Shown piece by piece: positions 17,654 through 25,819 of a stretch of DNA of 44,918 nucleotides (position 1 is its first letter; the number at the start of each line of letters is the position of its first letter). The notes below the pieces were generated by a model that worked only from the letters and a program-made list of their open reading frames with translations, was not told where the DNA came from and ran no database searches. Made by a program: the position numbers and the translations under genes. The stretch spans positions 1 through 44,918 of the forward strand of contig CALUPY010000020.1 of the NCBI GenBank assembly GCA_944322755.1. The letters are read 5' to 3'. This DNA comes from Candidatus Gastranaerophilales bacterium (GTDB lineage: Bacteria; Cyanobacteriota; Vampirovibrionia; Gastranaerophilales; Gastranaerophilaceae).

Positions 17654-18019
17654 TTATTCCCATTCCTCGTAGTATAACGCCGTTGAATTTTCTGTTTCGC
17701 TTACGGCAACAGAGCAAAGCTGCGGCAGATTCTGTTTCAGTTCATTATAGATATATCTTGCGATAGTCTCGCTGCTGGGGCTGAGGTCTTTAAACTGGGG
17801 CAGTTCATTTAAATCTTTATGGTCAAGTTTGTCAAGAACGGTTCTCAGCTCTTTTTTCAGAACTTTAAAATCCATTAAAATCCCAGATTTATCGAGATTT
17901 TCTCCGCGCAATGTAACTTCAACTATCCAGTTATGACCGTGCTGGTTTTCGCATTCTCCGTTGTAGTTCAAGAGGTGGTGCGCAGCAGCAAATGAATTTT
18001 TTACTTTCACTTCAAACAT
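17654..18019 (-). CDS. queD: 6-carboxytetrahydropterin synthase (QueD/PTPS family)
   Basis: A 121-residue enzyme converting 7,8-dihydroneopterin triphosphate to 6-carboxy-tetrahydropterin in queuosine (7-deazaguanine) synthesis. Zinc ligands appear in AAAHHL and in the HGH of CENQHGHN, and the Cys four residues before the HGH is the catalytic Cys of the family. LDHKDLNE and SETENS, the latter bearing the Glu that anchors the pterin, are also present. The ATG is 1 nt beyond the stop of the TPR gene, with the AAAGGAG Shine-Dalgarno lying inside that gene's last codons, so translation is coupled. queC and queE are not nearby. Confidence 0.93.
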   Translation of the reverse strand: MFEVKVKNSFAAAHHLLNYNGECENQHGHNWIVEVTLRGENLDKSGILMDFKVLKKELRTVLDKLDHKDLNELPQFKDLSPSSETIARYIYNELKQNLPQLCSVAVSETENSTALYYEEWE

Positions 18020-18020
18020 T

Positions 18021-19790
18021 CTATTCTCCTTTGATTTTTTCGTACAGCTCTTTTGCTTCGGGCTGATCCGGAAAAATATTCATTATTTTCTCTAAATACT
18101 CTTTTGCTTCTTCTACGTTCATAAGCTCAACAGCTGTTTTCGCCGCCAAAAGAAGTGCATTAACATTGTCAGGCAGCATTTTCAGAATGTGTTTTGCAAG
18201 ATGCATTGAATGTTCATATTCACCGAGGGCAAAAAATGACATCGCAAGCAGATTGGCTGTGTCAACTCCCTGATAATGGGAATATGAATCCATAAGAAAC
18301 TGTTTTGCTGCTTCGTAATTACCTTTTTGGTAATATACCCGTCCTATCTGATAAAGAACTATATCATTGTCAGGAGCAATTTCACGTGCTTTTAAAAGCA
18401 GCTCCAGTGCTTTGTCAGGTTGATTTAACTCTATATAATTCATACCGGCAAAAAGCAGTATATCCTGCATGTCCGGGCGTTTTTCGAGGGCTTTTTCGTA
18501 ATATGGAAGAGCTTTTGCATGGTCTTTTGTTGCATAATAGAAATTAGCAAGTTCAAAAAGTACCATAGCACTCTCCGGGGCAAGCTCATATGCTTTTTTA
18601 AACTCTTCTTCCGCATAATCGAACTGACGTCTGGTGAGATAAATAACTCCGAGGTCTTTGTGTGCCGGTGCGTTTTGCGGGTCTAACTGAATAACTTTTT
18701 TGAAAATATTTTCAGCTTTGTCAGTATCTCCTGTTTGTGAGCAAAGCAGTGCATATTTGTAATAAACTTCGGGCGGAAGTTTTCCAAGTTTCAACAGTTT
18801 TGCCAGCGTGTCTTTTGCTTCTGTCAGATTTCCTGCACGATGATAGCAGTCTGAGAGCTTTTCTGCCATTGTAATTGACTTTGGATTCATCGTAGTGAGT
18901 TTTCTGAGTATTAAAATAGCCTCATTGTACTGTTTGTTTTCAATGAACGCACAGGCAAGCTTGTATTCATAATTCTGTTTTTCCGGATGTTCTGCCACAA
19001 GTTTTTTGTATAACTCTATTGCCCTGCTCCATTTCTCTGCATTAAATGCACCGAGAGCTGCGCCTGTTAAATAAAAATCGGATTTTTCAATCTCATATGC
19101 CCGCATAAAGTTGTCATACGCTTTGTCTTTCATTCCTTTTAACTGCTGGGCCGTTGCAAGATTGTAATATGTCATTGCATTGTCCGGGTCTATATTAATG
19201 GAATTGTCAAAAGCTTCCAGTGCTTTGTCTGTTTTATTCAACCCGAGGTAACAGGAACCTATGTTGTTGTATAAAAGAGCATTTTCGGGATTTAATCTTA
19301 TAGCTTCCGACAGTGCATTAACTGCATTTTCATAATCTTTAAGAGATGTGTATGCTGTACCGAGAATATAAAAATTCTGATAATCATCAGAGTCTATTTC
19401 AATTGCTTTTTTCGATGTTTCTATTGCTTTTTCAAACTCTTTTTCCCTTAAATAAATCACGGAAAGGTTTTTGTGCGCATCTTTATAGTTTTCTCTCAGT
19501 TCAATAACCTTAAGATATGCATTTTTTGCTGTTTCTAAATCATTAAAATGCTCGCTTGTCAGTCCGATGTAAAACCATGCGACTGCGTCATCGGGCTTCA
19601 GCTTTATTACGTTTTCGAAATTTTTTCTTGCTTCTGCCATTTTGTTCAGATTTACATTGCAAAGCCCAAGATTTTTCTGAATCTCTATATTGCTTTCATC
19701 GTCTCCGGCCAGCAGTTCGAGCAGGCTTTTCGCTGCGGAAAAATCGCTTTCTGAAATTAGTTCATTTGCTTTATCTAAATTATTATCCAA
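18021..19790 (-). CDS. Tetratricopeptide-repeat protein
   Basis: A 589-residue protein built almost wholly of TPR units of 34 residues, about 16-17 by eye, each with the usual A.....G....A...Y..A....P pattern (for example AWFYIGLTSEHFNDLETAK and VLYQIGRVYYQKGNYEAAK). There is no signal peptide, membrane helix or appended catalytic domain, so it is probably a cytoplasmic scaffold. It is first in a run with queD and uppP, coupled to queD by a 1-nt gap. Partners cannot be deduced. Confidence 0.9.
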   Translation of the reverse strand: MDNNLDKANELISESDFSAAKSLLELLAGDDESNIEIQKNLGLCNVNLNKMAEARKNFENVIKLKPDDAVAWFYIGLTSEHFNDLETAKNAYLKVIELRENYKDAHKNLSVIYLREKEFEKAIETSKKAIEIDSDDYQNFYILGTAYTSLKDYENAVNALSEAIRLNPENALLYNNIGSCYLGLNKTDKALEAFDNSINIDPDNAMTYYNLATAQQLKGMKDKAYDNFMRAYEIEKSDFYLTGAALGAFNAEKWSRAIELYKKLVAEHPEKQNYEYKLACAFIENKQYNEAILILRKLTTMNPKSITMAEKLSDCYHRAGNLTEAKDTLAKLLKLGKLPPEVYYKYALLCSQTGDTDKAENIFKKVIQLDPQNAPAHKDLGVIYLTRRQFDYAEEEFKKAYELAPESAMVLFELANFYYATKDHAKALPYYEKALEKRPDMQDILLFAGMNYIELNQPDKALELLLKAREIAPDNDIVLYQIGRVYYQKGNYEAAKQFLMDSYSHYQGVDTANLLAMSFFALGEYEHSMHLAKHILKMLPDNVNALLLAAKTAVELMNVEEAKEYLEKIMNIFPDQPEAKELYEKIKGE

Positions 19791-19876
19791 TTTTTAACAC
19801 CTCTTAAAACTTCTTTTATTTTACAATAAAGTTATTTTTATTCAAACAGCCGCGTTTTTGAGGTGTTATTTTTCAA

Positions 19877-20455
19877 TTACCAGTATGGGTGATAATAAAT
19901 TTCTATAATTTCTCTTGTTTTGAGCTTTGCATGCCCGCCTTTAATAAAATTAGTGAGGCTGCCTGTCGGAGGAAGAGGCGTCAGAACCCATTTTAACGGA
20001 TAAACCCAGAGGCTTCTGTCCTGACCGAATTTTTCATACGTATCTGTGAATTTTCCGCTTTCCAGCCCATCAAACTTAAAGTCATTAAAGATAATACTCG
20101 CAGGTATTCCGTTCATTCCGCTTTTTAGAATAGTTTCTACTGTTGCATATACTTTGTCGCCTTTTTTTATAATTTTCTTTCCTTTAAAATAGACGTCGTT
20201 TTTTACAATAAATACTACATCCTGCCCCTCTTGAATATCTTTTTCAGAGTTTATATCTGAAATAACCGATAGTCGTATGGGTATAACCCTTGTGTCTTCA
20301 TAATTGTATTTATAAGGCTTGTAGGGATTTTCAAACTCTTTTCCTGAGAGAGTTTCTTCAACCAGCTGGTCTTGTATAATGTCAGAAGCATATGCAAGTG
20401 CGGGAAATACAAGAAATGTAAATATTATAAAAAATTTCAGGAATTTTTTATTCAT
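19877..20455 (-). CDS. Secreted beta-rich protein paired with the M48-like protein
   Basis: A 192-residue protein with a clear signal peptide (MNKKFLKFF, hydrophobic core, AYA cleavage before SD). The mature region reads IPIRLSVISDINSEKD, GQDVVFIVKNDVYFKGKKII, KKGDKVYATVETI. This is a pattern of short strands with a K-K-G-D/K-V turn that I have seen in exported beta-barrel-like domains of unknown role. It ends YYHPYW. Its ATG overlaps the last 8 nt of the upstream M48-like gene (ATGAATAA), so the two are translationally coupled and probably act together in the periplasm or outer membrane. Family not recognised. Confidence 0.7.
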   Translation of the reverse strand: MNKKFLKFFIIFTFLVFPALAYASDIIQDQLVEETLSGKEFENPYKPYKYNYEDTRVIPIRLSVISDINSEKDIQEGQDVVFIVKNDVYFKGKKIIKKGDKVYATVETILKSGMNGIPASIIFNDFKFDGLESGKFTDTYEKFGQDRSLWVYPLKWVLTPLPPTGSLTNFIKGGHAKLKTREIIEIYYHPYW

Positions 20456-21191
20456 AATTTAATTCTTCCTTTGAGCCTGTTTTAATTTTTTCATACAAAA
20501 GTTTTCTGTTATACTGGGATGTCAGCAGGAAGTTTTGATAATGCTCGTTTTCAAGATATGTGTTGTTCGCCAGAAAATACGGATATTTTGTATAAATATA
20601 TTCATAAATTACAGCGAGCCGTTTTGAGGTAAGGTTTTTGTTTGAAAAACGGTCAAAACGTTTTTGCGGACAGCTTTTGTGTATTAATGTAATGAGCCCG
20701 AGCGGATTATATCCGGCGTTTACCATATAGTCAACCGCAATTTTGTCAGATACCATCTCGAATTTTTTGGGAGCTGCCTTTATTTTAACGGCACTTGAGT
20801 ATCCGTTTATTGCGCCCATGTATGACCTTTGGGCTGTAACGATTCCCCGTGCAAGCACCGCGGCTATTTCATCATCGTTTTGGGTAAACTTGTACAAATC
20901 ACCATAAACCACGACCTGTCGTCTTGTGACGGTCGAGTCTATTTCCAGAATCGATTTTTCAGCTCTGGTGTCATACAAAAACACAATCCTTTCCTGAATT
21001 TTGTTTGCATTGAGAAGTTTTGAGCCGATATCATTTATTTTTGACTGAATACTTTGTTCTTCTTCTATTTTATTTTCTGTAATGCTTTGTTCTTCTGCAT
21101 TTGCCGCAGTTGTATCAGATTGTACATCTGCCGCAAAAGTATAGTTTCCGGCACAGAATAACATTATTAAAACCAGCAATTTCTTTATCAT
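20448..21191 (-). CDS. M48-peptidase-like exported protein lacking the zinc site
   Basis: A 247-residue protein with a signal peptide (cleavage after TFA). From about residue 55 it follows M48 peptidases such as BepA/LoiP: an I...D..T.....VVYGDLY strand region, then NDDEIAAVLARGIVTAQ where M48 members have (D/E)DELAAVLAHEIAHV. The HExxH motif is thus RGIVT (115-119). Further on VSDKIAVDYMVNAGYNP (147-163) aligns with the usual EADxxAxxxMxxAGYxP, with the ligand Glu replaced by Val. All three zinc ligands appear lost, so it is probably a non-catalytic relative acting as a chaperone or binding protein. The overlap with the next gene suggests a two-protein unit. Confidence 0.65.
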   Translation of the reverse strand: MIKKLLVLIMLFCAGNYTFAADVQSDTTAANAEEQSITENKIEEEQSIQSKINDIGSKLLNANKIQERIVFLYDTRAEKSILEIDSTVTRRQVVVYGDLYKFTQNDDEIAAVLARGIVTAQRSYMGAINGYSSAVKIKAAPKKFEMVSDKIAVDYMVNAGYNPLGLITLIHKSCPQKRFDRFSNKNLTSKRLAVIYEYIYTKYPYFLANNTYLENEHYQNFLLTSQYNRKLLYEKIKTGSKEELNYE

Positions 21192-21378
21192 AACAATCCT
21201 CTATCTCGTAAATTCCGGTGCCATATACGGGTAAAAATATTCATGTATATCAGTATCGGGCGACTCCAGACAATTTATTTTAACATTAATTAAAAATTTT
21301 GCATATAGATGTGCGTATAGATATCATGTAGTGGGATTATTTTGTCTGAATCCGCAATATAATTTTAACGGGCAAAAA

Positions 21379-22686
21379 ATGAAGAGTTTAGACAATTTCG
21401 ACAATGAAATAAAAAAATACATAAAAGACAATAGACTTCTTGAGTGTTCGGATTTTTTTACGGAAAAAGAGTTCAGTCAGTTCGGGGATTTAGATTTAGA
21501 GGATTGGAAAAATGTCGTAAACAGAAATCTCTTGTCTCCGTATGCGTTTGAAAATTACTATCAGCTTATTATCTCTCCGGAACAGCGGATTGATACAATT
21601 TATGTGCTTTCCAAGCTTGATGAAAAATATTGGAATAACATTTTTAAAAGATGTTTGTATCTGTTGATTGGTTTAAAAATATTTTATGCATCTGACTTAA
21701 TGCTTCTTTCTATGCTTACAGACAGGGAGTTTGAACGTGCGGATAAGCTCGGTGTTTTTGATTATGACAATGTGCTTATGCAGAATTTAAGCTGCAAAGC
21801 GCTTTTCCGTATTGCAAAATATCCGGAACCGCTTCTTGAAGAATCTGTAAAAAGAAATGTATACAAGGATTTTAACCGGTATATAAAATTGCTTCGGGAC
21901 AAAATCCTGTTTCCTTATGCATCTGATAACTTAATGGCTTTTACCCTTAAAAATAAAGATTTTAGCGGGTTGGAAAATGAGAGAAAAGAAATCAGGGATA
22001 AGATTTTTTTTCTAAAGTCAACACAGATGTTTTTTCCTCAAAGTGCTTTTTTCGAAAAAGGTTTTGTTGTAAAAATGATATCTGACCTTTCCGGGTATCC
22101 GAATCTGCGTTTTTTTGTGCATGGAATCTCTCGCCAAGAGGATTTAAACAAATTTTTGATTTTAAAACAAAATGAAGTGATTAGCTCATCTTATATACAA
22201 ATACAAAAAGGCAATACAGACCTGTTTTACGGACAGGGATTGATTTTAAATGTATCTCAGGAGAATATCCATGCCGGTTATTATAAGGATATGCTGACTT
22301 TTGAACAGATTGATACTGAAATTCTGGTGCAAAAATACATTTTTAATAAAGAAAATAATATGTACCGGACGTATTTTCCGTCTCTTCTGAAAAGATCTCT
22401 GGGTCTGCCTGAGAGTAAAGCTGGTGATGCGGCGTATATCGAGTTCTGCAGAAAATACAAAAATAAAAAACTCGAAGAAATAGATGATGAAAATATACGT
22501 GCCAGAGTTTTACACTATCTGGACTCTATACCTGTAAAGTACTATGAACGGTATCATAATCATAATGAATTGTTGATTACCGAACCGAAAATCACTGGTG
22601 TTTATACATCCAGTATAGAGGACATTCCTGAATTTTTGCTATGTTTTGCAAAAGAGCGGGATTTGCCGGTTTGTGTGCTGGAATAA
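21379..22686 (+). CDS. Unrecognised 435-residue protein
   Basis: I do not recognise this protein. From the ATG at 21379 it has 435 residues (MKSLDNFDNEIKKYIKD...). A GTG at 21331 would add 16 residues, including YNFNGQK, which resembles the F-x-G element of other genes here, so the longer form is possible. Neither start has a strong ribosome-binding site. The sequence is soluble with no signal peptide or membrane helix. The first 200 residues are helical (repeated ENYYQLIISPEQRIDTIY-like stretches). The C-terminal part is mixed and ends LLCFAKERDLPVCVLE. The next gene starts 110 nt downstream on the same strand. Confidence 0.65.
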   Translation: MKSLDNFDNEIKKYIKDNRLLECSDFFTEKEFSQFGDLDLEDWKNVVNRNLLSPYAFENYYQLIISPEQRIDTIYVLSKLDEKYWNNIFKRCLYLLIGLKIFYASDLMLLSMLTDREFERADKLGVFDYDNVLMQNLSCKALFRIAKYPEPLLEESVKRNVYKDFNRYIKLLRDKILFPYASDNLMAFTLKNKDFSGLENERKEIRDKIFFLKSTQMFFPQSAFFEKGFVVKMISDLSGYPNLRFFVHGISRQEDLNKFLILKQNEVISSSYIQIQKGNTDLFYGQGLILNVSQENIHAGYYKDMLTFEQIDTEILVQKYIFNKENNMYRTYFPSLLKRSLGLPESKAGDAAYIEFCRKYKNKKLEEIDDENIRARVLHYLDSIPVKYYERYHNHNELLITEPKITGVYTSSIEDIPEFLLCFAKERDLPVCVLE

Positions 22687-22796
22687 CAATTGAATTAACT
22701 TTTGTAACAATTTTCTTTTTCCGATAACAAAAATAAAATTGTTCGGATTTTTTAGCAATAAAAAATTACGTTTTTTAAATACAGGAGAGAGTGAAA

Positions 22797-24005
22797 ATGA
22801 AGATTCCGGGAATAGGTGTAGTAGATTACAACAAACCAAGAAGCAAAAATACTCAGAACAATCAGCAGAAAAATTCGTTCAAAGGCCGTATTGATACAGA
22901 AATGCGAAATATTCTTGTTGAGCGTCCGATTTTGTGTAATGTAGGACATTCCGGATACACAACATATTATTATGATGAAATTATCGGTTACAGAACTGAT
23001 GATTTGTACAGAATGGTAAATATATACAGGCCGTATTCCTGGGAACAATCATACCCGACATCCCCTTTAGGAACACCGAATTTCAACACTTTCAAGAAAA
23101 TTCCTAAAGAGAATATGTTTAAAAATAACGGCAGGTTTCGTTCTCGTAACGACGAGGCCCGAAATATTGCGCCATATGGATTCAATTGTGACACTATTGA
23201 GTATTCTGCAGGCAGACCATCCCCTGATTATCTCCAAAACCATCCGTTCAGACTGACACCTCCGATTCGTTATGAACAGGGAAGGCCTGTTTATCAGACA
23301 GGAGAGCCTGTTTACAAGCCGGATGAATACGATCACAAAATATACGACGTCAGAACAGAAGTATGGGAAGGGGCTATCGGAGAAATTGGCAGGCCGTTGA
23401 ACAGGCTGGATTCTCTTGAAGATAAACTGGCAAAATTGAATAATAAATATAATTCTTATGATAATGAAAGAGAAAAGACTTATAAAAAGTACAATGGCTA
23501 TGCAGAAACTGCAAATGATAGAGCACGTAGTGCTTTCACCTCTAAAACCAGTTCTATTTACTCTAAATTTGAAGAAATTTTTAATGATATATCAAGATTT
23601 CTAACCAACCCGCTTGATGATAAAATGAGTCAGATATACAAAGAAACAAAGAAGATTGAAAACGAAATAAAATTGATTGAAGATGCAAAGAAAAGACATC
23701 AATACATTGATTTGAGCACAAAAAATTTGTATGAAAACTGTGAAATTGTCCAAACAGCACGCCGCCTGAGCAAACGTGAACATTACAGAGATGTAATAGT
23801 ATCGCTGCCTGACAGAACACTTCCGATGCAGTGTTTGTGCCATGATATTAACGGTGATTGGCATTTGGAGGATGAAACGCTTATCAGAAAATATATCGAC
23901 AGGATTATGTATCCTGAAAGAATTGACAATCTTGTTGACGCATTGAAAAACAGAGACAATTTGAATACCCGAGAGGATGTTACTAATACGTTCGTAAAAT
24001 TTTAA
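22797..24005 (+). CDS. Leader-tagged protein of unknown function with a coiled-coil
   Basis: 402 residues from the ATG at 22797, fixed by AGGAGA 8 nt upstream (a GTG 6 nt earlier is less well placed). The N-terminus MKIPGIGVVDYNKP followed by NSFKGRID closely parallels paralogue B (MKVSGIGLVNY...SFKAD), although the rest of the proteins differ. The middle is rich in Tyr, Pro and Arg. Residues about 198-305 form a charged coiled-coil (LDSLEDKLAKLNNKYNSYD and on). A Cys-containing block near residue 345 (LPMQCLCHDINGDWHL) follows. No known domain is evident. A strong terminator follows the stop. Confidence 0.75.
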   Translation: MKIPGIGVVDYNKPRSKNTQNNQQKNSFKGRIDTEMRNILVERPILCNVGHSGYTTYYYDEIIGYRTDDLYRMVNIYRPYSWEQSYPTSPLGTPNFNTFKKIPKENMFKNNGRFRSRNDEARNIAPYGFNCDTIEYSAGRPSPDYLQNHPFRLTPPIRYEQGRPVYQTGEPVYKPDEYDHKIYDVRTEVWEGAIGEIGRPLNRLDSLEDKLAKLNNKYNSYDNEREKTYKKYNGYAETANDRARSAFTSKTSSIYSKFEEIFNDISRFLTNPLDDKMSQIYKETKKIENEIKLIEDAKKRHQYIDLSTKNLYENCEIVQTARRLSKREHYRDVIVSLPDRTLPMQCLCHDINGDWHLEDETLIRKYIDRIMYPERIDNLVDALKNRDNLNTREDVTNTFVKF

Positions 24006-24010
24006 TTAAT

Positions 24011-24041
24011 AAAAAAACTCCCGATTATCAGGAGTTTTTTT
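24011..24041 (+). terminator. Rho-independent terminator
   Basis: AAAAAAACTCC (24011-24021) pairs with GGAGTTTTTTT (24031-24041) around a 9-nt loop, 6 nt after the stop of the leader-tagged gene. The A/T symmetry means it could work in both directions. Confidence 0.85.
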
Positions 24042-24098
24042 ATACCAATTTTTCTTCTTTTGTAATATTATATCTTTAAAAAGAGAAGGAGTTCAGTC

Positions 24099-24302
24099 AT
24101 GTATAACGTGTACACGGAACAAAAAGGCGTTGATTTTTCAAAAACACTCGTAGGTGAGTTTGAAGATTTTGAAGAAGCAATGGATTGTGCAGAAAAGGCA
24201 ATAGACGGCAAAGACGGATTCAGATACATAGTTGAGTCCACTTCCGGACATTTCAACAGCTACGGTGATTTGCTGACAGAAGTAGTTGCGCAGAGCGACT
24301 AA
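24099..24302 (+). CDS. Small acidic protein upstream of pgi
   Basis: A 67-residue acidic protein (begins MYNVYTEQKGVDFSK, ends TEVVAQSD). AGAAGGAG 8 nt upstream is an excellent ribosome-binding site. The sequence alternates strand and helix (VGEFEDFEEAMDCAEKAI, then FRYIVESTSGHFNSYGDLL), suggesting a compact alpha/beta fold. It lies 39 nt before pgi on the same strand with no terminator between, so it is probably co-transcribed. Family not recognised. Confidence 0.75.
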   Translation: MYNVYTEQKGVDFSKTLVGEFEDFEEAMDCAEKAIDGKDGFRYIVESTSGHFNSYGDLLTEVVAQSD

Positions 24303-24341
24303 TGCACATTACAAAAATTAAGACAAAAAAGGAGACATAAA

Positions 24342-25643
24342 GTGATTACAAAAAATTCTGACATCACAACAAAATTTACAGGTGTTGATTTTTCAAAATA
24401 CTCTTCGAAGGTTTCAGAATTCGTTAATGAATTTTCTTCAAGAGCAAACAAAAAAGGACAGTTCTTAAACTGGGTTGACCTTCCGAAAGAACAGCTGAAA
24501 AGACTGGATGATATTTATTCACTCGCAGAAAAACTAAAAAAACAAACAAATGCAAAAAAACTCAGCGTTATGGGTATAGGCGGTTCAAAACATACAGTTG
24601 AACATATGCTGTCCATAAACGGATTGAATGTATGCCACGATTCTGTAGAATTCTATTCAGACGTAGATTCATCAAGCCTTGAAAGATTCTTATACAGACT
24701 CGGAAACGATGTAACAGCATCAAACTTTATGATTGCATCAAAATCAGGCTCTACATTTGAAACAAAAGACGGATTTTTAAGAGTGCTTGATATGCTGATT
24801 GAAGCATACAAATCACAAGGGCAGAGCGAAGAAGAAGCAAAAAAATCCGCTAACAAACACTTCATCGCAGTCACCGATGCAAATGCAGAAAAAAGCGAAC
24901 TCCGCAGAACATCGAATGAAAACGGCTGGCTTGGCGATTTGTACATCCACGATGATGTAGGCGGAAGATTCTCCGCATTCGATGACCACGCACTGTTCAC
25001 TCTTGCATACGCAGGAATGAAAAAAGAAGATATGGCTGAAATGCTTTCGGCAGCACAGGAAATGTCCGAACTTTCTCTGAGTGCTGATATCGAAGCGAAT
25101 GAAGCCCTGAAAGAAGGTATTTTCTGGGCAGATGCAAAACTTAACGGCATAGAAGCCTCTGTTCATCAGTATATGGGTGCAATTTTTGAAAACACGGTTT
25201 ACTGGCATGCACAGATGCAAAACGAATCAGTAAAAGACACTTTAAAACAGGTTGCAAAAGTTCCTGATGCAATGCACCACAGCGCAGAAGCCCACTTCAA
25301 CCCTGCAAACAAACTTGTTTTTGCTCTCACTGTTCCTGTGGACAACGGTGTTTGTAAAGAAAATGCAGACGCTTATATCGGCGCACTTGCAAAATCATAC
25401 GAAGTAACCGGCGCAACATTCATCGAACATATAGAAACAAAAGGAATGGGGCTGACTCCTAAAGCAGCCGGTGCAATGACACAGCTCAGAGCATTCGCAA
25501 CTGTTTATCAGGAAATAGTAGAAAAAATCATGAACGGAACATCATTCCCTGAAGTACTTGACAGTGTGCTTCAGCCGCACGTAGAGTTCTACAAAAAGAA
25601 CTTAAAAGGCGGAGTTGTTGTTCCCGGTCGTATTTCAAAGTAA
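24342..25643 (+). CDS. pgi: Glucose-6-phosphate isomerase
   Basis: A 433-residue enzyme interconverting glucose-6-phosphate and fructose-6-phosphate in glycolysis. MGIGGSKHTVEHML is the family's first glycine loop, SKSGSTFETKD the phosphate-binding SIS motif, and DVGGRFSAFDDHALFTLAYAG the conserved central block (normally GGRFSV). GMGLTPKAAG near the C-terminus carries a plausible conserved Lys. The start is GTG with AAGGAGA 8 nt upstream. The length is on the short side for Pgi, as in Firmicutes-type enzymes. Codon choice is biased (AAC, TTC, CAC), consistent with high expression. A strong terminator follows. Confidence 0.92.
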   Translation: MITKNSDITTKFTGVDFSKYSSKVSEFVNEFSSRANKKGQFLNWVDLPKEQLKRLDDIYSLAEKLKKQTNAKKLSVMGIGGSKHTVEHMLSINGLNVCHDSVEFYSDVDSSSLERFLYRLGNDVTASNFMIASKSGSTFETKDGFLRVLDMLIEAYKSQGQSEEEAKKSANKHFIAVTDANAEKSELRRTSNENGWLGDLYIHDDVGGRFSAFDDHALFTLAYAGMKKEDMAEMLSAAQEMSELSLSADIEANEALKEGIFWADAKLNGIEASVHQYMGAIFENTVYWHAQMQNESVKDTLKQVAKVPDAMHHSAEAHFNPANKLVFALTVPVDNGVCKENADAYIGALAKSYEVTGATFIEHIETKGMGLTPKAAGAMTQLRAFATVYQEIVEKIMNGTSFPEVLDSVLQPHVEFYKKNLKGGVVVPGRISK

Positions 25644-25659
25644 AATCATAGTTATGCAC

Positions 25660-25690
25660 AAAATGCCGCACAAATTCAGTGCGGCATTTT
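25660..25690 (+). terminator. Rho-independent terminator of pgi
   Basis: AAAATGCCGCAC (25660-25671) and GTGCGGCATTTT (25679-25690) form a perfect 12-bp stem with a 7-nt loop, followed by TGTTTTTT. It lies 16 nt after the pgi stop. Confidence 0.93.
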
Positions 25691-25737
25691 TGTTTTTTAT
25701 AAAATTTTATAAATTTTTAAACAAAGGCTTGTACACC

Positions 25738-25787
25738 GTTTGTATTAAATCTATGTTTGTATTACCATATTGGCGTGTAGGTATAAT
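25738..25787 (+). promoter_or_regulatory. PFOR promoter region with a 10-bp direct repeat
   Basis: A -10-like TATAAT lies at 25782-25787, about 33 bp before the start codon. Upstream GTTTGTATTA occurs twice (25738-25747 and 25755-25764), 17 bp apart. The second copy overlaps the expected -35 region (TTGTAT, 19-bp spacer). Repeats in phase like this suit an activator or repressor. The assignment is from sequence alone. AAGGAGGG precedes the ATG at 25820. Confidence 0.4.
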
Positions 25788-25819
25788 TAAAGGATAGTTA
25801 TAAGGAGGGTATTTAAATT

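Noticed and set aside
20448-21191. Active M48 zinc peptidase
   Set aside because: The HExxH position reads RGIVT and the third-ligand position is Val, so zinc cannot be bound in the normal way.
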